A stretch of 64,000 bases of DNA from Caproicibacter sp047777415 (GTDB lineage: Bacteria > Bacillota > Clostridia > Oscillospirales > Acutalibacteraceae), in NCBI GenBank assembly GCA_047777415.1, contig JBKEEO010000001.1, forward strand, positions 744,001-808,000, written 5' to 3'. Both the position numbers and the translations under genes were made by a program. Shown here piece by piece: positions 55,143 to 64,000 of the stretch. The notes beneath the pieces are model-generated. The model saw only the letters and a program-made list of their open reading frames with translations, was not told the DNA's origin and made no database searches. Position 1 is the stretch's first letter. Each line of letters opens with the position of its first letter.

Positions 55143-56141
55143 TTACGAATTTTTGCTGATGAAATTCCAGCTGTCACGGCACATATCGGAAAGCGAGTAT
55201 TTTGCTTCCCAGTGCAGTTCCGCCTTTGCACGGGACGGGTCGGCGTAGCAGGTTGCAATGTCGCCCGGGCGGCGAGGGTCAATCTGATATGGGATTTTAA
55301 CCCCGCTGGCCTGCTCAAACGCATGGACAACATCCAAGACGGAGCTGCCTTTGCCGGTGCCGAGGTTAAACGCGCGTGCGCCGTTGATGGAATCCAGAGC
55401 CTCCAGCGCTTTTACATGGCCTTGTGCCAAGTCGCAGACGTGGATGTAGTCGCGCACGCCGGTTCCGTCGGGAGTTGGGTAATCGTTGCCGTAAACATGA
55501 AGTTTCGGAAGCTTGCCGACTGCCACTTTCATGATATAGGGCATCAGATTGTTCGGGATTCCGTTGGGGTTTTCACCGATGAGCCCGCTGGGATGGGCAC
55601 CGATGGGATTAAAGTAGCGCAGCAGTGCGGCTTTTAAATTTGGATTGGCATGGCAGGCGTCGCGGGTAATCTGTTCAATCATATATTTCGTCCAGCCGTA
55701 GGGGTTTGTCGCTGAAAGCGGCATATCCTCGGTAAAAGGCGCCTTATTGTTCATGCCGTAAACCGTCGCGGAGGAACTGAACACAAATTTATTCACGCCG
55801 TATTGTTTCATTAGGCGAAAGAGGTTCAGTGTTCCGGTCAGGTTATTGTGGTAATATTCCAGCGGCTTTTCCACCGACTCGCCTACGGCTTTGAAGCCGG
55901 CAAAATGGATGACCGCATCAATTTTGTTTTCTTTGAAGATTTTTTCAAACCCTTCATAATCCAGCATGTCGCACTCATAGGCAGGAAACTTTTTGCCGGT
56001 GAGTGTTTCAATTTTACCGATTACGTCGGGAGAGGCGTTGCTGTAATTGTCCATCACAACGATGTCGAAACCGCTGTTGAGCAGTTCCACGCAGGTGTGG
56101 GAGCCAATGTATCCGGCTCCGCCGGTAATGAGGATATTCAT
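55143..56141 (-). CDS. galE: UDP-glucose 4-epimerase
   Basis: 332 residues. NAD-binding GGAGYIGSH (7-15), catalytic threonine/serine region SSSATVYG near 120-127 and YGWTK near 147-151 are intact. It regenerates UDP-glucose from UDP-galactose in the Leloir pathway. AAAGGAG precedes the ATG, and it overlaps galT by four bases. Last gene of galKTE. Confidence 0.95.
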   Translation of the reverse strand: MNILITGGAGYIGSHTCVELLNSGFDIVVMDNYSNASPDVIGKIETLTGKKFPAYECDMLDYEGFEKIFKENKIDAVIHFAGFKAVGESVEKPLEYYHNNLTGTLNLFRLMKQYGVNKFVFSSSATVYGMNNKAPFTEDMPLSATNPYGWTKYMIEQITRDACHANPNLKAALLRYFNPIGAHPSGLIGENPNGIPNNLMPYIMKVAVGKLPKLHVYGNDYPTPDGTGVRDYIHVCDLAQGHVKALEALDSINGARAFNLGTGKGSSVLDVVHAFEQASGVKIPYQIDPRRPGDIATCYADPSRAKAELHWEAKYSLSDMCRDSWNFISKNS

Positions 56142-57118
56142 TCTGTTTTCTCCTTTTCGGTCAGATATCGCCGATAGGCTGCGCGCAATTCCTCAGCGGT
56201 TTCCTCCGGGCAGGTCGGATTGCAGGCCGCCCATGCCCCGGTTTCGCTGGAGGCGTTAAACTTGATTTTTTCCGCGCTGCGCATCGGCGGATAGAATTCG
56301 ATGTGGAAATGAAAATCTTTAGAATAGTCGCCCATGTTCACCGGCGCGGAGTGCATGCACATCATGTACGGGAACCGAAAACCGAACAGGCTGTCTAGCA
56401 TCCCGACCGTGCTGCGCACAGTCACGCCGAGCGCGCGGCGTTCCTCCGCAGAAAAATCGGTGATGTACTGCCGGTGAGCATTTGCGAAAATATAGACGCC
56501 ATAGGGGTATGCGCTGAAAAACGGAAGCAGGACGGTGAAATGCTCATTTTGAAAAATGATGCGTTTCCCGAATTCCTGTTCTTTTTTCAGAAAGTCGCAG
56601 AACAGACAGCGTCCGTTTTGTACATAATACTCTTTTGCGGAGTCTGTTTCAAGTGCCAGCTTTTTCGGTAGGAACGGATAACCGTAAATCTGCCCGTGTG
56701 GATGCGGCATGGTCACGCCAACCGCTTCGCCACGGTTTTCAAAGATGAAGATATACTTGATTTTCGGGTCGCTGCGCAATGCTTTAAACCGTTCGCACCA
56801 GAGATTGACCAGTTTTTCCATGTGGTCATCGGAAAGCTGTGTCATTAAGGCTTGATGTTCCGGCGAGTAAAGAATGACCTCACATTTCCCGTAATTCGGC
56901 GCTGTGCGGAAAAAATCCGTTTCCACCGGGTCAGGCTCCCCCGGAGAGGTGGAAAGCGCGGGGAAATCGTTGTCATATTCTAACACATCGTAATCCGGTA
57001 CATTGCCGGAGGACGGACAAAATGGGCACCAATCTTTCGGCATCTGCGGACGGCTTTGCCGATTGGAGGCGACCATGGTCCAGTCTTTAATAAAAGGATC
57101 CCATCTTAATTCTGCCAT
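56138..57118 (-). CDS. galT: Galactose-1-phosphate uridylyltransferase
   Basis: 326 residues, transferring UMP from UDP-glucose to galactose 1-phosphate. The zinc pair CPFCP is near residue 31, the nucleophile histidine is in TMPHPHGQIYGYP near 150, and FHFHIEFYPP closes the site near 271. It is the class 1 (Escherichia coli-type) enzyme. It lies between galK and galE in one operon. Confidence 0.95.
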   Translation of the reverse strand: MAELRWDPFIKDWTMVASNRQSRPQMPKDWCPFCPSSGNVPDYDVLEYDNDFPALSTSPGEPDPVETDFFRTAPNYGKCEVILYSPEHQALMTQLSDDHMEKLVNLWCERFKALRSDPKIKYIFIFENRGEAVGVTMPHPHGQIYGYPFLPKKLALETDSAKEYYVQNGRCLFCDFLKKEQEFGKRIIFQNEHFTVLLPFFSAYPYGVYIFANAHRQYITDFSAEERRALGVTVRSTVGMLDSLFGFRFPYMMCMHSAPVNMGDYSKDFHFHIEFYPPMRSAEKIKFNASSETGAWAACNPTCPEETAEELRAAYRRYLTEKEKTE

Positions 57119-57147
57119 AAAAATTCCCCCAATAGTAGTATGCCATG

Positions 57148-58431
57148 TTACAAAATACGAACAGCGCCGGCTGTACGCACCAAAAGAGCTCGGCAGGAAC
57201 CGGGGCCGAAGACGGACTCAATTTCACGCCGAAAACCGTCAAAGTCTTTCTGTGGTACATAAGCCTGCACTGTGCCGGCAAATCCGCCGCCATGCACGCG
57301 CCATGCACCGCCCGAATCGGAGAGCAGGCGCTCACACAGCGCAAGTGCCAATGAAATGCCTTGCTCCTGTGTACGGGAAGGAGCGTAGGCATTTTGCAGG
57401 TACATAAAGGAAGAGCGGCCGCTTTCCCGTACCAGATGCAGGAAATCGGCAAACCGATTTTCTCGCAGCGCGGCGGCCTGCTTTAGCACGCGTTTGTTAT
57501 CATCAAAATAATGGATAGCCCGCAGTACGGCACGATCCCCGACTTGCTTGCGTACTCGGGCAAGCTCGGAATAAAATTCCGATTCATCTACCTGGGACAG
57601 CAGTGTTTTTCCAAAACAGGCGGCAACTTTTCGCATTTCTTGCGGAATTGCGGCATAATCGTCGGTCAAGCCTGCGTGGTTCCCCTTTGTGTCTATGATG
57701 CAAAGACGATAGCCGCAAGCGGCAAAATCAAATGGAACTTTTTCAACGGCCGGATTCTGTTTGTCATGAAACTCCATCATTGCAAACCCTCCGACTGCGC
57801 AGGCTGTTTGATCCATCAAGCCGCAGGGCTTGCCGAAATACTCATTTTCCGCCTTTTGGCCAATCTGCGCAATACGGACAGCATCCATGTCCCCGCTGCC
57901 GAACAAGTCGTCCACCATCCGTGCGATGAGAACTTCAAATGCCGCGGAAGACGACAGTCCCGAACCCGGCAGTACATCCGACTGCGTGTAGGCTTGAATT
58001 CCGCTCACTCTGTGGCCGGCTGCGGATAGTTGAGCGCAGATACCGCGGATTAAAGCGGTACTGGAACCCTGTTCGCCGGGCACCGGTGAAAGTTCCTTCG
58101 GATTGAGCCTATCCGCCGGAAAACCTTCGGACTGGATACAGATTTCATCCCCGCCTACGGCCGCAACACCAATGGCATCCAAATCAACGCCCGCGGCCAG
58201 TACCCGTCCCCCTTGGTGGTCCGTGTGATTTCCGCCGATTTCCGTGCGGCCCGGCGCACTGTAAACACGAATTTCCCGTTCCGCGCCGAACAATTCCTCG
58301 AATTTTTCCACTGCACGCAGCAGTCGCAGCCGGCAGGCCTCTGCGCGTTCTCTGCCGATACCGTAGAGGTCGGCAAGTGTACCGCAGAATTTTTTATCCT
58401 TAACTACGGCTTTAACCTCCATTGATTTCAT
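57148..58431 (-). CDS. galK: Galactokinase
   Basis: 427 residues, GHMP kinase. Galactose-signature GRTEIGGNHTDHQGG near residue 65, ATP loop LPGSGLSSSAAFE near 172 and GGGFAGTVQAY near 380. It phosphorylates galactose at C1. GGGGGGA four bases before the ATG at 58431 sets the start; the longer frame to 58512 carries no ribosome binding site. First gene of galKTE; 29 bases separate it from galT. Confidence 0.93.
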   Translation of the reverse strand: MKSMEVKAVVKDKKFCGTLADLYGIGRERAEACRLRLLRAVEKFEELFGAEREIRVYSAPGRTEIGGNHTDHQGGRVLAAGVDLDAIGVAAVGGDEICIQSEGFPADRLNPKELSPVPGEQGSSTALIRGICAQLSAAGHRVSGIQAYTQSDVLPGSGLSSSAAFEVLIARMVDDLFGSGDMDAVRIAQIGQKAENEYFGKPCGLMDQTACAVGGFAMMEFHDKQNPAVEKVPFDFAACGYRLCIIDTKGNHAGLTDDYAAIPQEMRKVAACFGKTLLSQVDESEFYSELARVRKQVGDRAVLRAIHYFDDNKRVLKQAAALRENRFADFLHLVRESGRSSFMYLQNAYAPSRTQEQGISLALALCERLLSDSGGAWRVHGGGFAGTVQAYVPQKDFDGFRREIESVFGPGSCRALLVRTAGAVRIL

Positions 58432-58467
58432 AAAATCCCCCCGCATGAAGCTTTGTTTTCTGTTCAT

Positions 58468-58496
58468 ATTGTAGAACACAGCGGTACCTGCCGCAA
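58468..58496 (-). promoter_or_regulatory. galKTE promoter
   Basis: On the minus strand TTGCGG (58496-58491), a 17-base spacer and TACAAT (58473-58468), 37 bases before galK. The -35 box is imperfect. Confidence 0.5.
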
Positions 58497-58635
58497 GAAG
58501 CATTTTTATCATTCATATAGAGAAATGTTGTAACTTTGATTGATTTGAAGCAGTGCATATTCCCTGCGTCAATGGGAACGATAAACGCATGAATTTTCTA
58601 TGCCGCGCTTTATTCCGGTGAAAGGGGAAATACAC

Positions 58636-60144
58636 ATGAACTCCGAGAACAGCTTTGCGGGGGCAAAACTCCCATCGGACAAGCTGCAGCAGAATATTGA
58701 CTATTTAAGGCACCTATTTACGGGGGATGATACGCTGATTTTCAGACTGTTGGAAAACAACCGGGGAAAAAAGACCATGCGGTTCTGCCTGGTGTATGTG
58801 GACGGCATGGTGAATAACCGCCTGATGAATCAGGATGTCATCCGTCCTCTGCTTGAATTTGTTTTTCAGACGCATGAGGGGCAATCCCTGATTGATACGG
58901 TTCAGATGCAGGCCATGTTCGCCAACGATGCGAAAAAAACGGATTCGATAGATGAGTTAATTCAGGGCATTGTGTATGGGGACACAGCCTTGCTTTTGGA
59001 AGGCTGCGCCCAGGCACTGGTGCTCAACACGAAGGGATTTTCGCTGCGCTCCATCACCGAGCCGGAAAGTGAACGTGCCATTCGCGGTCCAAGGGAGGGA
59101 TTTAATGAATCAATTTTAACCAATCTTTCCATGCTTCGGCGAAAAATACGCACGCCCGATTTAAAATTTCAATTTATGACGTTTGGCAGACGAACCAAGA
59201 CAAAAGCGTGCATTTGCTATTTGGACAGCGTTGCCAATCATGCGGTTCTAAAGGAGCTGAAGGAGCGGCTGCGAAAAATTGATATTGACGGCACGTTGGA
59301 CAGCAATTATATTACGGAAATCATTAAGGACGCTCCCTATTCCGCCGTTAAGACCGTTGGCAGTACGGAACGCCCGGACGTGGTTGCGGCAAAATTACTG
59401 GAAGGCCGCGTAGCTTTATTTTTGGATGGAACCCCCATGGTCTTGACCGTGCCCCATTTGTTTATCGAGCATTTTCAAGATGATGAGGATTACTATCTCA
59501 ATTATTATTTCACTTGCATTGGACGTATGCTGCGTATTTTTGCGTTTGTTGTTTCCTGCTGTCTTCCGGCCGTTTATGTTGGGTTGGTGACATTCCACCA
59601 AGAGCTGCTCCCTTCTCCGCTGTTGTTCAGCGTGATTACCGCTCGGCAGGGGCTGCCGTTTCCGACCGCGTTGGAAACAACGTTGATGCTGATTGTATTC
59701 GAAATGCTGAGGGAATCCGGTGCCCGAATGCCGGGCTTAATGGGGCAAACACTGAGCATTGTTGGCGCTTTGGTCATTGGGCAGGCGGCCGTGAACGCAA
59801 AGATTGTCAGCGCACCGATTATTATTGTGGTCGGGCTGACGGGCATCAGCGGATTAATGGTGACACGGCTGAAAGGATATATGATTTGGCACCGCTTTAT
59901 TCTGCTGGCGTGTGTGTGTGTTTTAGGGCTTTACGGACTGATTTTAGGTGTGTTAATTATGTTGGCAGGTGTTTTCAGCATTACCTCTTTTGGTGTTCCG
60001 ATCATGTCGGGGATATATACACGCAGCATGAAAGACTATAAGGATATCTATGTGCGTGCGCCGTGGTGGGTAATGATTCGACGGCCGAAATTTTTGTCCG
60101 GCAACAGAGTGCGGCAGTCCCGCGGAGGCGAAAAAAGCAAATGA
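58636..60144 (+). CDS. gerA: Spore germination protein, GerA (A-subunit) family
   Basis: 502 residues, A subunit of a germinant receptor in the spore inner membrane. Residues about 1-280 are the cytosolic N-terminal domain, followed by about five helices (300-470) including the conserved ITARQGLPFPTALETTLM region near 335. AAAGGGGAA six bases before the ATG at 58636 sets the start. The stop overlaps the gerC-like gene by four bases (ATGA). Order A-C-D-B. Confidence 0.93.
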   Translation: MNSENSFAGAKLPSDKLQQNIDYLRHLFTGDDTLIFRLLENNRGKKTMRFCLVYVDGMVNNRLMNQDVIRPLLEFVFQTHEGQSLIDTVQMQAMFANDAKKTDSIDELIQGIVYGDTALLLEGCAQALVLNTKGFSLRSITEPESERAIRGPREGFNESILTNLSMLRRKIRTPDLKFQFMTFGRRTKTKACICYLDSVANHAVLKELKERLRKIDIDGTLDSNYITEIIKDAPYSAVKTVGSTERPDVVAAKLLEGRVALFLDGTPMVLTVPHLFIEHFQDDEDYYLNYYFTCIGRMLRIFAFVVSCCLPAVYVGLVTFHQELLPSPLLFSVITARQGLPFPTALETTLMLIVFEMLRESGARMPGLMGQTLSIVGALVIGQAAVNAKIVSAPIIIVVGLTGISGLMVTRLKGYMIWHRFILLACVCVLGLYGLILGVLIMLAGVFSITSFGVPIMSGIYTRSMKDYKDIYVRAPWWVMIRRPKFLSGNRVRQSRGGEKSK

Positions 60145-61289
60145 GCAAACGAATCAAAATTGCGGTGGCTCTCCTTGAAGTCTTGCTCATTCCAATGGTC
60201 TGTGCAGGATGTTGGAGTTACCACGAAGTGGAAACTTATTCCATTGTTGCGGGAATGGCGATTGACAAGGGTCAAAATGGGTACAAATACCATTTGACGT
60301 TGGAATGTGTGAAAATTGCCGCTGGAGATGAATCTGAGGCAAAGCCTTTGGTTTTGGAAGCGGACGGAAACAGCATTTTTGAGGCGACTCGCAGTACCCT
60401 AAGGGAGTCGGACAAAAAGCTTTATTTTAACCACTGTGAGATTGTCATTATCAGCAGTGATATTGCAAAAGAAGGCCTCAAGTTGGTTATGGATTTTTTA
60501 AAACGGGATGCGGAACTGCGCATTACCATGGACGTGCTGATTTCGAAGGAAAAAACCGCCGGGGAGATTCTCCGTGTGACACCGCAGTCAGGGAATATTT
60601 TATCCTACCAAATCAACAATACTCTTGGGGAACAGGCCTCGTACAACGGCAGTTTACCGGGGGTACAGATTTATGAAATAACAAATACGCTCAATGCGGA
60701 AGGATTGTCTTTAGTGTTGCCTGCCATCGAAAAAAAGGAAGTAGAGGGAGAGGAGACCGTACAAATTTCCGGCGGTGCGGTGTTTCGGTCGGACAAACAA
60801 GTCGGCTGGCTAAGTTCCAGTCAGGCAAAGTATTACGCATTTCTCAAAAATACAATCAAAGGCGGATTGCTGCTCACGGGGCCAACGCCAAGTTCTACGC
60901 AAGTTTGCCTGGAAATTCAGAAGAGCAACACTGAAATTGAGCCGATTATTTCCGGAGATTCTGTGACGATGCAGGTGACAGTGGACATGAAGGCGGCATT
61001 TGGGGAACAAATCAGTGAAACAGATTATTTATCTGAAGTGGGCATTGAAGAAGTCCAGAAAAATGCGGAACGCACCATTGAATATGGAATAAACGATGTG
61101 GTTCAATACGTACAGCAGCAGTATGATTCCGATATCTTTGGATTTGGTAATACAATCTATCAAAATATGCCGGACCAATGGGATCGCTTAAAACCGAAAT
61201 GGAATGAAATATTCAAAACCGTCCATGTAAAAGTCATCGCGCATGTAAAAATAGAGAATACTGGCCTGGATTTGCCAAAGGTGAGGTGA
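60141..61289 (+). CDS. gerC: Germinant receptor lipoprotein, GerC family
   Basis: 382 residues, exported lipoprotein with lipobox VCAGC (cysteine about residue 24), the Ger(x)C fold with the N-terminal WSYHEVE(TY)SIVAGMAIDKG motif. It is the C subunit that docks on the A/B membrane complex outside the inner membrane. GGCGGAAAAAAG-like sequence provides a modest binding site, and its ATG lies within the gerA stop. Confidence 0.93.
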   Translation: MSKRIKIAVALLEVLLIPMVCAGCWSYHEVETYSIVAGMAIDKGQNGYKYHLTLECVKIAAGDESEAKPLVLEADGNSIFEATRSTLRESDKKLYFNHCEIVIISSDIAKEGLKLVMDFLKRDAELRITMDVLISKEKTAGEILRVTPQSGNILSYQINNTLGEQASYNGSLPGVQIYEITNTLNAEGLSLVLPAIEKKEVEGEETVQISGGAVFRSDKQVGWLSSSQAKYYAFLKNTIKGGLLLTGPTPSSTQVCLEIQKSNTEIEPIISGDSVTMQVTVDMKAAFGEQISETDYLSEVGIEEVQKNAERTIEYGINDVVQYVQQQYDSDIFGFGNTIYQNMPDQWDRLKPKWNEIFKTVHVKVIAHVKIENTGLDLPKVR

Positions 61290-61294
61290 CCGGT

Positions 61295-61507
61295 TTGGAC
61301 TATTTTATAGTGTTTTTCCCATTTTTTGCGGTCGGTGTATGGATAAACTTGCACGCTACGGTAGGGAAAAAGGATTACTCCTATTTATGGGTTCAAATTC
61401 CGGCGTTTGTTATTGCATTGGTGGTTAATCTTCTGATTGCTGCCAATGTTACAGTACCCAGTGTTTCATCCATGCTAATGTCTTTGATTGATTCTGTTAT
61501 AAAATGA
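61295..61507 (+). CDS. Small two-helix protein within the ger operon (GerD-position subunit)
   Basis: 70 residues with two membrane helices (about 1-20 and 30-48) and a short polar tail. The TTG at 61295, five bases after AGGTGA, is the best start; a GTG at 61286 is in frame but has no free binding site. Many germinant receptor operons carry a small two-helix D subunit; size and position fit, though sequence similarity cannot be judged here. It lies nine bases before gerB. Confidence 0.6.
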   Translation: MDYFIVFFPFFAVGVWINLHATVGKKDYSYLWVQIPAFVIALVVNLLIAANVTVPSVSSMLMSLIDSVIK

Positions 61508-61516
61508 GGTTTGCCC

Positions 61517-62665
61517 ATGAACAGAAAGGATATAACAGCAAAGCAAATCCAGGCAACCATTGCAATGTTTTTTATCGGTTCTTCCATCATTGCAGGCGGG
61601 GAAAACAGTGCGAAACAGGATACTTGGCTTACCATTTTAATAGCGGTAGCACTGACAATTCCTATGCTTTGGGTGCATACCAAAATTTTGCAACTGTATC
61701 CGGGACAAAGTTACTATGGAAATATCATTCGTGCTTTGGGAAAACCGTTGGGGCGGTTTGTCTGTGCCCTATATGTCTTTTACGCACTTCATTTGGGAGG
61801 ACAGGTTATCCGCACATTTTCAGAATTTATCCATGTGGTCAATATGACGGAGACTCCGGTGCTTGCTATAGCAGCTTTTATTTTAGCAACACTTGCCTAT
61901 ATTTTGCAAAAGCATCTGTATGTTTTAACCAGAATCAGTAAATTTTTGCTGCCTATTATGTATTTTACGGTTGCCATGATGGTTGTGCTTTCCTTTCCAA
62001 ATATGCATATCAGCAATATTAAGCCGATGTTTCAGTCAACACCTGCTGACTTGCTCAAGGGCGTTTCCATAGCGTTTGCTCTGCCATACGGGCAGGTGGT
62101 TGCTTGTGCGCCCATGATGGAACAAATGAATCGAAAAGAAAAGATTTTTCCTACATTTTTAAAAGGTACCCTTTTGGCGTTTGGCATTTTATTTGCGGCA
62201 AATTTACGAAATTTACTGGTGCTAGGGTATTCTGTCAGTGTTTATGCATTTCCTTCCTATGAAGCAATCAGCGTGATACAGATAGGTACTTTCTTTACCA
62301 GAGTAGAAGTGTTAATCGGAATTAACTTAATGTTGTCGGGATTTATTAAAGCCGGTGTGTTGATTTATTCTTCCTGCAACGGCCTTGCGAAAATATTTGA
62401 ATTTCGTGATTGCGTCCCATTGGTTGTGCCGGTGACACTTTTGATGTTAACCATGGCAATGGTGGTGCATCGGGATACAGTGGAAATGTTCCTCTGGCTT
62501 GGAAACTATTTGGACCTTTTTATGCTGCCGTTTCAGGTGATTCTGCCCATTATAATTTTACTGGTGGGGATATTGCGCAAAAAATTTCAAAAACCGCAAA
62601 AGAAACAAAATGTGGCGGTGAAAAACGAAAGCAAGTCCGTATCGGCCAATGCACAGCAAAACTGA
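61517..62665 (+). CDS. gerB: Spore germination permease, GerB family
   Basis: 382 residues, ten-helix permease of the spore_permease/APC superfamily, the germinant-binding B subunit. ITAKQIQATIAMFFIGSSIIAGG at the start is the family's discontinuous first helix. GAGGT seven bases before the ATG at 61517 sets the start. Together with gerA and gerC it makes a complete receptor. The germinant is unknown. Confidence 0.92.
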   Translation: MNRKDITAKQIQATIAMFFIGSSIIAGGENSAKQDTWLTILIAVALTIPMLWVHTKILQLYPGQSYYGNIIRALGKPLGRFVCALYVFYALHLGGQVIRTFSEFIHVVNMTETPVLAIAAFILATLAYILQKHLYVLTRISKFLLPIMYFTVAMMVVLSFPNMHISNIKPMFQSTPADLLKGVSIAFALPYGQVVACAPMMEQMNRKEKIFPTFLKGTLLAFGILFAANLRNLLVLGYSVSVYAFPSYEAISVIQIGTFFTRVEVLIGINLMLSGFIKAGVLIYSSCNGLAKIFEFRDCVPLVVPVTLLMLTMAMVVHRDTVEMFLWLGNYLDLFMLPFQVILPIIILLVGILRKKFQKPQKKQNVAVKNESKSVSANAQQN

Positions 62666-62685
62666 ATTTCTTTATGACAAGGGAG

Positions 62686-62719
62686 GATGCGGGGAGGATT
62701 GCCCGGCCTTCCTTTTTTC
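62686..62719 (+). terminator. Possible ger operon terminator
   Basis: GGGGAGG and CCTTCC can pair around ATTGCCCGG, with TTTTTTC after. The stem is weak. Confidence 0.4.
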
Positions 62720-62771
62720 TTTCCTGTCATCATTGCAAGGGTAGAATCTACTTTCATTTTTTTTGGTGCTA

Positions 62772-62780
62772 TGCTATAAT
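62772..62780 (+). promoter_or_regulatory. Extended -10 promoter of secA
   Basis: TGCTATAAT is an extended -10 box 68 bases before secA. No good -35 sequence is present at 17 bases. Confidence 0.5.
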
Positions 62781-62847
62781 AGGCTGGAATAACAAAAAAT
62801 CAGCCGGTTTCGGCTTGTGCGGCGGCCAAAACTTTTGAGGTGAATTG

Positions 62848-64000
62848 GATGAAGAATGTTTTAACCGTATTGTTCGGTAACTACTCCAAGCGGGAATTGA
62901 AACGGATTCAGCCCCTGTGCGACAAAGTGCTTGGACTGGAAGATAAATATAAAGCACTTTCGGACGAGGAGTTGCAGGCGCAGACTCCCGCGCTGAAAGA
63001 GCGCCTGGCAGCGGGCGAAACGCTGGACGATATTCTGCCGGACGCGTTTGCCGTTTGCCGCGAGGCGGCCGACCGCGTTCTAGGCATGCGGCACTTTCCT
63101 GTGCAGATTCTGGGCGGCATTGTGCTGCACCAGGGCAGAATCGCGGAGATGAAGACCGGCGAAGGAAAAACGCTGGTGGCAACGTTGGCGGCTTATTTGA
63201 ACGCACTCTCCGGCAAGGGAGTGCACATAGTCACGGTCAACGATTACCTGGCCCGCCGTGACTCCGAGTGGATGGGGAAAATCTATCGGTTTTTAGGGCT
63301 CTCGGTTGGTTTGATTACGCATGACCTGGATAACAAGGCGCGCAAACAGGCTTATAACGCGGATATTACCTACGGTACAAACAACGAATTTGGTTTTGAT
63401 TACCTGCGCGACAATATGGTGATCTATAAACAGGAAAAGGTACAGCGTGGCCACAACTATGCCATCGTCGATGAAGTGGACTCCATCTTGATAGATGAAG
63501 CGAGAACCCCGCTGATTATCTCCGGACAGGGAGATAAATCAACGGAGATGTATACGGTAGCGGATCATTTTGCGAAATCGCTGCGGTGTGTGCGTGTCGC
63601 GGAGCTCAATGAAAAGGAAGACAACGACGAGCTGTATCAGGATGCCGACTATATTGTGGATGAAAAAGCAAAGACAGCAACCCTCACACAGTCCGGTGTG
63701 AAAAAAGCAGAGGCTTTCTTTAAAATTGACAACTTAACCGATGCGGACAATATTTCCATACAGCACTATATCAATCAAGCGATAAAGGCGCGCGGCGTTA
63801 TGCGCAGGGATATCGATTATGTCGTCAAGGACGGCGAGGTCATCATAGTGGATGAATTTACAGGCCGCTTGATGTACGGACGCCGTTACAATGAAGGTCT
63901 GCACCAGGCCATTGAGGCAAAAGAGGGCGTGAAAATCGCACACGAAAGCAAGACGCTTGCGACCATCACGTTCCAGAATTATTTCCGCATGTACGATAAA
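62848..64000 (+). CDS. secA: Preprotein translocase ATPase SecA (partial, runs off the end)
   Basis: The first 384 residues. SecA drives proteins through the SecYEG channel. Walker A is MKTGEGKTLVATL near residue 104, the DEAD-type Walker B is VDEVDSILIDEARTPLIISG near 210, and the preprotein cross-linking part (about 228-370) follows. GAGGTGA precedes the ATG at 62848. The frame continues past the window, so the second helicase half is not seen. Confidence 0.96.

Overview
The window comes from a low- to mid-GC, endospore-forming member of the Bacillota, most likely class Clostridia and the Oscillospiraceae/Ruminococcaceae group. The evidence is Firmicutes-type gene order (rimP-nusA-rnpM-L7Ae-infB-rbfA-nrnA-truB-ribF-rpsO-pnp), SleB, SpoVT and a GerA-type germination operon, strong AGGAGG ribosome binding sites and frequent TTG/GTG starts. 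The genus is an inference from general familiarity with the 16S gene and gene content; no search was run.

Layout. 1-1240: the end of an IS30-family element inserted into an ISL3-family copy. 1249-3723: an EamA-type exporter, a GNAT acetyltransferase and convergent sleB. 3880-9495: an rRNA operon (promoter, 16S, tRNA-Ala, tRNA-Ile, 23S, terminator) with no 5S gene attached. 9528-17465: an accessory stretch with a complete ISL3 copy, a broken chemotaxis-receptor gene, a zinc-ribbon membrane protein plus ABC exporter, a free-standing 5S gene with its own promoter and terminator, and two nested ISL3 copies. Three target-site duplications can be read directly. 17493-24480: an alpha/beta hydrolase, DAHP synthase, bioY with a BirA-type operator, a DUF1284-type protein, rplM-rpsI and a YabE-like cell-wall protein. 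24632-28572: rpe followed by four tightly packed genes resembling rnfC, rnfD, rnfE and rnfA. 28680-37991: a lipoprotein, spoVT and the long nusA/infB operon. 38011-40852: rpsO and pnp with structured leaders. 40853-48718: an XRE regulator, proBA plus an unknown membrane protein, an uncharacterised three-gene operon, a YfcE-type phosphoesterase, phosphoglucomutase and a lipoprotein. 48773-58431: an SDR dehydrogenase, asnB with a CpXC protein, mnmA with an unknown partner, a CDF metal transporter and galKTE. 58636-62665: a GerA-type germinant receptor operon. 62848-end: secA, running off the window.

The most unusual item is the Rnf-like cluster. It keeps the canonical order C-D-(G)-E-A-(B) but lacks rnfG and rnfB. 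By motif alignment from memory, the four cysteines that hold the intramembrane iron-sulfur cluster in RnfA/RnfE (NqrE/NqrD) are all replaced, the glycine-rich FMN/NADH segment of RnfC is gone and the flavinylation motif of RnfD is degenerate. All four reading frames are nevertheless intact and overlapping, so this looks like a maintained Rnf-derived complex with a changed job rather than an Rnf electron-transport pump.

Regulation visible in the sequence includes a BirA operator over the bioY -35 box, a GNRA-capped intrinsic terminator in the rimP-nusA leader (fits NusA autoregulation), a 15-bp stem in the pnp leader, and candidate r-protein leaders before rpsO and rplM. Two of the three ISL3 insertions with readable target duplications lie in the T-tract of a terminator-like hairpin, which hints at a target preference. 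No CRISPR array, prophage or biosynthetic cluster was seen.
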